Assembly: GCA_002441545.1 (NCBI GenBank)
Contig: DJWL01000117.1
Coordinates: 5,521 to 18,506 of the forward strand
Source of the DNA: Flavobacteriaceae bacterium UBA6231
GTDB lineage: Bacteria > Bacteroidota > Bacteroidia > Flavobacteriales > Flavobacteriaceae
Direction: 5' to 3'
Length of the DNA: 12,986 nt
Shown here: piece by piece, positions 7,562 through 12,986 of the stretch
Layout of the letters: each line of letters opens with the position of its first letter
Position numbering within the stretch: the first letter of the stretch is position 1
Position numbers and translations under genes: made by a program
Notes under the pieces: generated by a model
What the model was told of the DNA's origin: nothing
Seen by the model: only the letters and a program-made list of their open reading frames with translations
The model's database searches: none

Positions 7562-8986
7562 CTATTCCTCAAAAAAATCATCTTTAAAGCCTATTAAATA
7601 AAGTTTTTCTTTAGCTCTGGTAACTGCTGTATATAACCAGCGTAAATATTCTTTATCTATGCCATTTGGCAAGTATGGTTGTTCAACAAAAACCGTATTC
7701 CATTGTCCACCTTGAGATTTATGACATGTTATAGCATATGAAAATTTAACCTGCAAAGCATTAAAATACTTGTTGGTTTTAATCTTTAGAAATTTTCTGT
7801 AGTTACTGGTTTCAGACTCATAATCTTTCATAACTTCTTGGTATAGCTTATTACCTTCATCATAGGATAACGACGGCGCTTCAGACTCAATGGTATTAAG
7901 TAGCAAAACGGTTTCAAAAGGTTGCATCTTTGGATAATCAACCATTCTCACTTTCACTTCGGCAAAACGAAATCCGTATAAATCAATAATGTTGAAAATT
8001 TCCAGAACTTCAATAATATCACCGTTTGCAATAAATCCAGCTTCGGTTGTAGGTTTAATCCAAAAATAATTGTTCTTAACAACCATAATGTAATCACCTG
8101 GCGTTAACTCGTTTTCATTAAATAATATGCGATTTCTTATTTGTTGATTATATAAGTTAGCTCGTTTATTACTTCTAACTATAATCGTGGTTTCTTCATG
8201 CCCTAAATTACTATAAGAATCATTTATGGCATCCATAACTTCTTGCCCATCAATTAACCTAATAATATCTTTAAAAGGTTTTAAATCAAACTTAAACGAG
8301 TCATGAAATGTGTTTGATAAGGCTTCACGCAAAACCGTAGCATTCGCCAAAATACCGGAATCAAATTCTTGACGAACCACTTCATCTAATTCCATTTTAG
8401 TAACTTCTTTATTGTAATTTAAACTTAGGGAATCTTCATTTAATGCAGGACTTAAATCTAACTTCACTGGTGGTAATTGAGCGGTATCGCCAATAAGAAG
8501 TAATTTGCATTGATGTCCAGAATACACATATTGCATTAAATCATCTAAAAGTGAGCCATTTTCAAAAAATTTTGATTCACCAGGAGTATCTGGAATCATT
8601 GAGGCTTCATCAACTATAAATAAGGTGTTTTTATGTTTATTGGGTTGAAGCACGAATTTTACGCCTCCATTTTTCTCTTTTTTTGGAAAATAAATTTTCT
8701 TATGAATGGTAAAAGCTTCTTTTCCTGAATAATTTGAAATGACTTTTGCAGCTCTTCCTGTTGGCGCCATTAAAACAGCACTTTTTTTAGCTTTCCACAG
8801 GTTTGTTACTATAGTTCCAACGATTGTGGTCTTTCCTGTACCAGCATATCCTTTTAAAACATATAGAGCATTGGGTTGTCTGCTAAAAATAAATTCAGAT
8901 AATTGGTTTAAGACAATATTTTGTTTTTGGGTCGGTTCAAATGGAAATTGCTGTTTTATAAGTGAATAAAATTCAGATGAAGTCAT
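7562..8986 (-). CDS. ATP-dependent RecD-like (superfamily 1B) DNA helicase
   Basis: Superfamily 1 helicase related to the motor part of RecD/RecD2, probably 5'-3'. Walker A is GYAGTGKTT (46-54), motif Ia APTGRAAK (74-81), Walker B IVDEASM (124-130) and motif III GDTAQLPPV (166-174). The C-terminal UvrD_C_2 part carries YAITCHKSQGGQW (417-429) and the arginine-finger motif LYTAVTRAKEKLYLIG (451-466). At 474 residues it lacks the long N-terminal domain of RecD2 (about 740 aa) and is the short form common in Bacteroidota; start and stop look intact, so it is not a truncation. It heads the minus-strand block, with a TAnnTTTG box 27 bases upstream. Role in DNA repair is inferred from family only. 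Confidence 0.93.
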   Translation of the reverse strand: MTSSEFYSLIKQQFPFEPTQKQNIVLNQLSEFIFSRQPNALYVLKGYAGTGKTTIVGTIVTNLWKAKKSAVLMAPTGRAAKVISNYSGKEAFTIHKKIYFPKKEKNGGVKFVLQPNKHKNTLFIVDEASMIPDTPGESKFFENGSLLDDLMQYVYSGHQCKLLLIGDTAQLPPVKLDLSPALNEDSLSLNYNKEVTKMELDEVVRQEFDSGILANATVLREALSNTFHDSFKFDLKPFKDIIRLIDGQEVMDAINDSYSNLGHEETTIIVRSNKRANLYNQQIRNRILFNENELTPGDYIMVVKNNYFWIKPTTEAGFIANGDIIEVLEIFNIIDLYGFRFAEVKVRMVDYPKMQPFETVLLLNTIESEAPSLSYDEGNKLYQEVMKDYESETSNYRKFLKIKTNKYFNALQVKFSYAITCHKSQGGQWNTVFVEQPYLPNGIDKEYLRWLYTAVTRAKEKLYLIGFKDDFFEE

Positions 8987-9012
8987 TAATGTCTTAAATA
9001 TTATAAATTATT

Positions 9013-9020
9013 CAAATATA
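9013..9020 (-). promoter_or_regulatory. Probable -7 promoter box for the minus-strand gene block
   Basis: Minus-strand TATATTTG, an exact TAnnTTTG match, 27 bases before the helicase ATG at 8986. A TTG for the -33 box is present at 9037-9035, but the 14-base spacing is shorter than the usual 17-23. It is the only good candidate in the 128-base divergent gap and would drive at least the helicase and DUF4126 genes. Confidence 0.5.
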
Positions 9021-9039
9021 GAAATGATTTTTACCAACA

Positions 9040-9074
9040 TTGGTTTTTACGATTAAAAAAAAATTGTAGATTTG
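9040..9074 (+). promoter_or_regulatory. Probable promoter of the 9115-11277 operon
   Basis: TTG at 9040-9042 and TAGATTTG at 9067-9074, an exact TAnnTTTG -7 box. The spacing of 24 bases is at the long edge for Bacteroidota. Transcription would begin near 9082, leaving a leader of about 33 bases before the ATG at 9115. The region overlaps the -33 side of the divergent minus-strand promoter. Confidence 0.5.
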
Positions 9075-9114
9075 CGTATAACGTATAATTAAATAAAATT
9101 AACAAATAACTACT

Positions 9115-9933
9115 ATGTTTAAAATACTTCTTATTGCTGTTGTTGTAATTCTAGTCACGTTTGGTTTGGTTAAGCTAGTTGACAAATTCATTCCTTCAAA
9201 ATTTAAACCATTTCTAATAATAGCACTTTGGGTTATTATAGCATTTTTAGGCTACAAAACGTATATGTCTATATATGAGCCAATTCAATTTAACGAAGTA
9301 AAAAATAAACGTTACGCAGAAGTTATTAAGAATTTAATTGATATTAGAGACTCACAGTTAGCTTACAGACAAGTAAATGGTAAATTTGCTGATAATTTTG
9401 ATAACCTAGTTAAATTTATTGATACGGCTAAATTTACTATTACCCAAAGACGTGATACTAGTATTGTAGATGTGGAGGCTACCAAAAGATTTGGAGGCGT
9501 TATTACAACTAAATCAATAGTTTTAATTGATACATTAGGATTTGTATCTGTTAAAGATTCTTTATTTAAAACATCTACTAGATATAAAACAATGATGAAT
9601 GTTCCAACCATTGACATAGAAAAATATGATGAATGGGTTAATAGTTTGCCAACTGATACTAAAGCTAAAGAAGATTATAAGAAAGAAATGGAAGCTGGAA
9701 AAACATTCCAACTTAAAGCAGGTGTTTTAGAACAAAATGATGTAAAGATTCCTGTTTTCGAAGCCAAAGTTAAAAAAGATGTCATTCTATTTGACCAAAA
9801 CAGAGATTTAGTAATTCAAGAAAATCAAGTTGTTTCTGTGGATGGAGTAAATGGTGATGCACTAAAAGTAGGTTCTATGGATGAAGTTAAAACTAACGGA
9901 AACTGGCCAAAAACTTATGGCGATAACGAGTAA
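9115..9933 (+). CDS. Uncharacterised membrane-anchored protein, two N-terminal transmembrane segments
   Basis: I do not recognise a named family. Residues 3-20 and about 32-47 are hydrophobic segments separated by a basic loop (KLVDKFIPSKFKP), followed by a roughly 220-residue soluble domain. The stretch 66-102 (RYAEVIKNLIDIRDSQLAYRQ, then NGKFADNFDNLVKFI) has the look of the region after the membrane helix in pilins and pseudopilins: a helix of amphipathic type with IRDSQ, then Tyr, then a GKFADNFDNL turn. The rest is mixed, with many Lys/Asp and a repeated beta-like rhythm. There is no prepilin leader and no cysteine. The start ATG follows a good TAnnTTTG promoter. The last 17 bases overlap the next gene, so the two are translated together. 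Function unknown; the pilin-like resemblance is an inference. Confidence 0.8.
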   Translation: MFKILLIAVVVILVTFGLVKLVDKFIPSKFKPFLIIALWVIIAFLGYKTYMSIYEPIQFNEVKNKRYAEVIKNLIDIRDSQLAYRQVNGKFADNFDNLVKFIDTAKFTITQRRDTSIVDVEATKRFGGVITTKSIVLIDTLGFVSVKDSLFKTSTRYKTMMNVPTIDIEKYDEWVNSLPTDTKAKEDYKKEMEAGKTFQLKAGVLEQNDVKIPVFEAKVKKDVILFDQNRDLVIQENQVVSVDGVNGDALKVGSMDEVKTNGNWPKTYGDNE

Positions 9934-10738
9934 TATCTCAAACAACATATTAAATCAGGATTTGTCCATTCAAGTTAGTTTGAGTGGACTTTCTTTTTGT
10001 ATCCTACAAAAAGATACCAATACAATTTCTTTTTTAAAACATGTTCCATTTGAAAAAAAACAAAACCCTTTTGAAGTATTAGATACTTTAAAACATATTT
10101 TTAATACTGAAGAAGTATTGAAAAGTGGTTTTAATTCTGTTTATGTTACTCATGTTAATGAGCTTTCTACGTTAGTGCCAAAACCATTTTTTAACGAAGA
10201 TAATTTAGCCGATTATTTAAAGTTTAATTCCAAAATTCTAAAAGCAGATTTTATAACATTTGATGATATTACTATCAATGACACTGTTAATATTTACGTT
10301 CCTTATGTTAATGTAAACAATTTTATTTACGACATGTTTGGTAGTTTTACATTTAAGCATTTTTCAACGGTATTAATTGAAAACATACTGCTATTTGAAA
10401 AAAATTCTGAAGAACCTAAAGTTTATGCCAACATCGATTCTGATCATTTTGAAATTATAATCATTAAAAAAGGTAAACTATTAATTTACAATACCTTTGA
10501 ATATTCTACAAAAGAAGATTTTATATATTATTTACTTTTTACAACAGAGCAATTACAATTAAATCCAGAAACCTTACATTTAGTGCTATTAGGAGATATT
10601 GATAAAAATAGTGAACTTTATAAAATTGCATACGAATATATTAGACATGTAAACTTTGGAAGCAGGCATGATTCATACAAGTATCTTGATAAGCCTAAAA
10701 CAAATTATTCAGATTTCACTTTAATAAAAAGCTTTTAA
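9917..10738 (+). CDS. DUF3822 family protein, ASKHA/PilM-like fold suspected
   Basis: A 273-residue protein of the Bacteroidota DUF3822 family. An upstream in-frame ATG at 9881 would give 12 more residues but a 53-base overlap; I chose 9917 because the family begins shortly before LSIQVSLSGLSFCIL (16-30). Two actin-like halves can be read. The first starts with that strand pair; the second starts at VYANIDSDHFEIIIIKKGKL (169-188), followed by a helix and LHLVLLGD (220-227), as in PilM/GspL-type proteins. The glycine of the phosphate loops is missing in both, so nucleotide binding is doubtful. Its TAA overlaps the rsmD ATG by one base (TAATG), so the two are coupled. Family assignment is fairly firm, the fold is inference, the function unknown. 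Confidence 0.82.
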   Translation: MAITSNISNNILNQDLSIQVSLSGLSFCILQKDTNTISFLKHVPFEKKQNPFEVLDTLKHIFNTEEVLKSGFNSVYVTHVNELSTLVPKPFFNEDNLADYLKFNSKILKADFITFDDITINDTVNIYVPYVNVNNFIYDMFGSFTFKHFSTVLIENILLFEKNSEEPKVYANIDSDHFEIIIIKKGKLLIYNTFEYSTKEDFIYYLLFTTEQLQLNPETLHLVLLGDIDKNSELYKIAYEYIRHVNFGSRHDSYKYLDKPKTNYSDFTLIKSF

Positions 10739-11277
10739 TGCGGATCATTTCAGGATTATATAAAAGCAGGAAAATTGTAGCTCCTAAAAACTTACCCGTT
10801 CGCCCTACAACCGACATGGCCAAAGAAGGGTTGTTTAATATTTTAAACAATCTATTTTATTTTGATGACATTTCTGTATTGGATTTGTTTGCTGGAACAG
10901 GTAATATAAGTTATGAATTTGCTTCAAGAGGCACTGAACAAATTACATGTGTAGATGAAGATTTTGGTTGTATAAAATTCATCAATCAAACAGCCGAAGC
11001 TTTTAAAATGCCCATTCAAACCATAAAAAGCGATGTGTTTAAATATTTAGAAAAAGCAACCCTACAGACCAATATTGTTTTTGCAGATCCACCGTACGGT
11101 TTTAGTGATGAGCAATTTGCAAAAATCCCAGAGTTAGTCTTTCAAAACAATCTTTTACTAGAAGATGGCGTATTAATAATTGAACATTCAAAACACACTA
11201 ACCTATCAAACCAAAATCATTTTAGCTATTCAAAAAGTTATGGCGGTAATATGTTTAGCTTTTTTGAAATATCTTAA
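10738..11277 (+). CDS. rsmD: 16S rRNA (guanine(966)-N(2))-methyltransferase
   Basis: Methylates N2 of G966 in 16S rRNA, using S-adenosylmethionine, during assembly of the small ribosomal subunit. The N-terminal signature MRIISG is at 1-6 and RPTTDMAKEGLFNIL at 22-36. The S-adenosylmethionine loop is VLDLFAGTG (47-55) and the catalytic motif IV is ADPPY (116-120). Length 179 is typical. It is the last gene of a three-gene plus-strand operon and its start codon shares a base with the DUF3822 stop. Downstream are 157 bases with two hairpins before the next gene. Function is secure from the motifs. Confidence 0.96.
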   Translation: MRIISGLYKSRKIVAPKNLPVRPTTDMAKEGLFNILNNLFYFDDISVLDLFAGTGNISYEFASRGTEQITCVDEDFGCIKFINQTAEAFKMPIQTIKSDVFKYLEKATLQTNIVFADPPYGFSDEQFAKIPELVFQNNLLLEDGVLIIEHSKHTNLSNQNHFSYSKSYGGNMFSFFEIS

Positions 11278-11331
11278 TTTAAAGTTTTTTATTATAATTC
11301 CTTTTTTTTCAGTACATTAGATTTCTCCTTA

Positions 11332-11389
11332 AGAGTCCCAGACTCTATTTATTCTTATCTTAAACTAACTAAAAAATAATTTTTTAGTT
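11332..11389. repeat. Two intergenic inverted repeats after rsmD
   Basis: In the 157-base gap between rsmD and the lipoprotein gene two perfect inverted repeats lie in a row. The first has 6-base arms (AGAGTC/GACTCT, 11332-11337 and 11341-11346) around a 3-base loop. The second has 10-base arms (AACTAAAAAA/TTTTTTAGTT, 11367-11376 and 11380-11389) around TAA. Neither is a standard GC-rich terminator, but the second ends in a T-rich arm and could help stop transcription from rsmD. No exact TAnnTTTG promoter box was found in the gap for the gene at 11435; the nearest match is TAGATTTC at 11318-11325. Confidence 0.45.
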
Positions 11390-11434
11390 CTTATTTATGG
11401 CGTTTGTGTGTATTAACCAACAAAAACCATAACA

Positions 11435-11947
11435 ATGAAAAAAATTTTATTACTCGGATTAGCTGTTATTTTCCTTGCAGCATGTGAAAAACAAAAACAG
11501 CAATACTTTTCTGAATCTCCAGAAATTGAAACAGTAAAAGTTGGCATCAAAGCCTATGAAACTCAAGATTGGACTACATGGAAAGCTAATTTTGCAGACA
11601 CTGCAAAAATATACCACAATACAATCAAGGGAATAACTCCAGATGAAAACTTGGAAGATATTCAGGAAATGATTTCAAACTTATCTTCCTATAAATTTGA
11701 TGAAAAAGAAACCTTTATTGAAATGGTAATTGATAAAGACGATGAAACTTGGGTTAATTATTGGTCTGTTTGGAAAGGTAAATTAGCTGCAAATGATCAA
11801 GAATTAACCATTCCAGTTCATTTAACAATGCAATTTATCAATGGAAAAATCGTGAAAGAGTATGGTTATTGGGATTCGGCACCAATGGTTATGGCATTTC
11901 AAGAAATAGCTTCTGCTAAAATGGAAGAAACAATAGAAACTCAATAA
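11435..11947 (+). CDS. Lipoprotein with NTF2/SnoaL-like domain
   Basis: A 170-residue exported protein. The signal peptide ends in LAA-Cys17, a textbook lipobox, so the mature protein is lipid-anchored. The mature part has the layout of an NTF2/SnoaL-like cone fold: an N-terminal helix (29-42, with a KAYETQDWTTWKANFAD stretch at 39-55), a short helix (72-83), then a curved sheet with WVNYWSVWKG (106-115), IPVHLTMQFINGKIV (126-140) and EYGYWDS (142-148). Such domains either bind small ligands or act as enzymes. I see no definite catalytic His/Asp pair, so no activity can be named. It lies 28 bases before the next exported-protein gene and is probably co-transcribed with it. Confidence 0.8.
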   Translation: MKKILLLGLAVIFLAACEKQKQQYFSESPEIETVKVGIKAYETQDWTTWKANFADTAKIYHNTIKGITPDENLEDIQEMISNLSSYKFDEKETFIEMVIDKDDETWVNYWSVWKGKLAANDQELTIPVHLTMQFINGKIVKEYGYWDSAPMVMAFQEIASAKMEETIETQ

Positions 11948-11975
11948 AATTTAAACCAACAATAAACGATTTATT

Positions 11976-12722
11976 ATGAAAAGTTTTAAAACAATCTTAA
12001 TCATCACCATTTTATTAAGCATATCTATTAATTTGTCACATGCTCAAAAAATGTATTCAGTTCATGTAGATTATGTTAATCCATCAAAACTTATGGAATA
12101 CAACAAAATAGCTAAAGAGTTTACTGATGCCTGCAAAAAATACAATCCTGAAGGTAGTTGGATTACCGCTGTTACTAGTGACAATAGATATATGTACGTT
12201 AGTCCATTGGAAAATTTTGCAGAATTAGATAAAAACACGTTTTCTGATATGGCCAAAGCTATGGGAGACGACTTCGGTAAAATGTTCAAAGATTTTAACA
12301 CATGCTATGATAAACATGGCGATTTTGTAATAACTTTAGATGAAAGCTTAAGTTATATGCCAGAAGGTATTACACAAACCCAAGAAGGTCAAAATTATCG
12401 CAAATATTATTTCATATATTATAAACCACAAGATCAAGCTGCTCTTAGAGAAGCAATGAAAGGAGTTAAAGGATTGTTTTCAGAAAAAGGCTCAAAAGAA
12501 TATTACAGAGTGTATAGAAGCGGGTTTGGAGTTATTGATAACTATTATATGGTTGCTATTTCTGCTAAAGATGAAGCAGATTCATCTATAAGAGGTAAAG
12601 CGAATGATGAGCTTTTAGGAGAAGGTGCAAAAGAGGTATTTGGCAAGGTTATGAGTGCAGCCGCAAGATTTGAAGAAGTCTCTGGTTGGATGAGACCAGA
12701 TTTGGCTTACTCCTCTAAATAA
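11976..12722 (+). CDS. Exported protein of two similar halves, function unknown
   Basis: Residues 1-23 form a Sec signal peptide (cleavage after SHA, before Gln24). I do not recognise a named family. The mature protein seems to consist of two related domains of about 105 residues. Half one runs from MYSVHVDYVN (26-35) through DNRYMYV (69-75) and FGKMF (100-104) to LSYMPEG (125-131). Half two runs from YYFIYYKP (144-151) through DNYYMVA (188-194) and FGKVM (222-226) to LAYSSK (243-248). The strand-helix-strand-strand-helix-strand order would fit a dimeric alpha/beta barrel (ferredoxin-like) pair fused in one chain, as in ABM or NIPSNAP-like proteins; that is inference. There are two cysteines (53, 110), both in half one. 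It follows the lipoprotein gene by 28 bases and is followed by a strong terminator. Confidence 0.78.
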   Translation: MKSFKTILIITILLSISINLSHAQKMYSVHVDYVNPSKLMEYNKIAKEFTDACKKYNPEGSWITAVTSDNRYMYVSPLENFAELDKNTFSDMAKAMGDDFGKMFKDFNTCYDKHGDFVITLDESLSYMPEGITQTQEGQNYRKYYFIYYKPQDQAALREAMKGVKGLFSEKGSKEYYRVYRSGFGVIDNYYMVAISAKDEADSSIRGKANDELLGEGAKEVFGKVMSAAARFEEVSGWMRPDLAYSSK

Positions 12723-12769
12723 TTAAAATATAAAAAACCCAACCTAACCAATCTATACTTTTTTAAACG

Positions 12770-12800
12770 AAAAACCCTTCTTTAAATAAGAAGGGTTTTT
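12770..12800. terminator. Bidirectional Rho-independent terminator
   Basis: A perfect 13-base stem (12770-12782 with 12788-12800), core ACCCTTCTT/AAGAAGGGT, around a 5-base loop. The 3' arm ends in a run of six T. On the minus strand the stem ends equally in a run of T. It lies 47 bases past the stop of the 11976 gene and just beyond the 3' end of the RNase P RNA, so it can end both convergent transcripts. Confidence 0.9.
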
Positions 12801-12804
12801 TATA

Positions 12805-12986
12805 AGTAAGTAAATCTATAAGCCGAATTCTGTACTCTTTCTTAAAAAGAAAAAGCCCTTATCATTTATCTGAGTGCATTGTTACCAATACACTTTAGCT
12901 GCCTACCCTCCAACAATCGAGCGTGCCGCCCTCAAACGTTGGTATACATGACATTGCACCACATAGAGTTTACCTGGTTTCACTAC
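12805..12986 (-). ncRNA. rnpB: RNase P RNA (bacterial class A), 3' half; 5' part outside the window
   Basis: The catalytic RNA of RNase P, which trims tRNA 5' leaders. Reading the minus strand from the window edge, one meets GUAGUGAAACC, GGUAAACUC (12974-12966), GUGCAAUGUC, GGGUAGGCAGC (12908-12898), CUCAGAUAAAUGAUAAGGG, and the 3' block ACAGAAUUCGGCUUAU (12833-12818). These line up in order with the conserved blocks of the Escherichia coli RNA (GGUAAACUC, GAGCAAGGCC, GGGUAGGCUGC, UAGAUGAAUGACUG, ACAGAACCCGGCUUAU). The 3' end is placed near 12805, just before the terminator stem. The exact last base was not determinable. The 5' half continues beyond position 12986. Confidence 0.93.

Noticed and set aside
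7562..8986. Truncated RecD2
   Set aside because: All helicase motifs are present with an intact start and stop; the short form is a normal variant in Bacteroidota.
9881..9916. ATG at 9881 as start of the DUF3822 gene
   Set aside because: It would add 12 residues lacking family similarity and a 53-base overlap with the upstream gene; the ATG at 9917 fits the family start better.
11278..11434. A promoter for the lipoprotein gene in this gap
   Set aside because: No exact TAnnTTTG with a TTG at the right spacing was found; the nearest matches (TAGATTTC, GGCGTTTG) each fail at important positions.
1..12986. CRISPR array, insertion sequence, prophage or toxin-antitoxin pair
   Set aside because: No regularly spaced repeats, transposase or integrase motifs, terminal inverted repeats or paired small genes were seen on either strand.

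Overview
The window looks like chromosomal backbone of a member of the Flavobacteriaceae (Bacteroidota). The DNA is strongly AT-rich and has no clear Shine-Dalgarno sequences. Promoter boxes of the Bacteroidota form TAnnTTTG can be seen. Several families are typical of this group: a DUF4126 membrane protein, a DUF3822 protein next to rsmD, a short RecD-like helicase, and a flavobacterial-type KdsB. I see no insertion sequence, phage gene, CRISPR array or tRNA. No gap between genes exceeds about 160 bases until the RNA gene at the right edge.

Layout. Positions 2-2380 (+): the 3' part of an M1 aminopeptidase whose N-terminus lies outside the window, then an alpha-carbonic anhydrase lipoprotein. 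Positions 2388-8986 (-): eight genes in a row, in transcription order a short RecD/UvrD-type helicase, a DUF4126 membrane protein, kdsB, a HAD hydrolase, a CAT-like acetyltransferase, a KdnB-type iron-dependent alcohol dehydrogenase, a PlsC-like acyltransferase and a NYN-LOTUS putative RNA nuclease. Spacings of 1 to 89 bases, and one 10-base overlap, suggest one long transcript or two or three overlapping ones. Positions 9115-11277 (+): an uncharacterised membrane-anchored protein, a DUF3822 protein and RsmD, with overlapping reading frames. Positions 11435-12722 (+): a lipoprotein with an NTF2/SnoaL-like look and an exported protein built of two similar halves. Positions 12770-12986: a strong hairpin terminator shared with the convergent RNase P RNA gene (rnpB, minus strand, cut by the window end).

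How the genes work together. The core of the minus-strand block concerns Kdo, the inner-core sugar of lipopolysaccharide. KdsB activates it (or its 8-amino form) as the CMP sugar. The KdnB-type enzyme would oxidise Kdo at C8, the first step to 8-amino-Kdo as known from Shewanella. The partner aminotransferase KdnA is not in the window. A CAT-like acetyltransferase, a PlsC-like acyltransferase and a HAD hydrolase sit in the same tight array, so a wider role in modifying lipopolysaccharide or lipid is a reasonable guess, but only a guess. The divergent plus-strand operon joins a 16S rRNA methyltransferase to two uncharacterised proteins. One of these looks like an actin/PilM-like fold and the other has a short pilin-like stretch, which is the least explained pairing here. 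No clearly new defence or mobile system is present.
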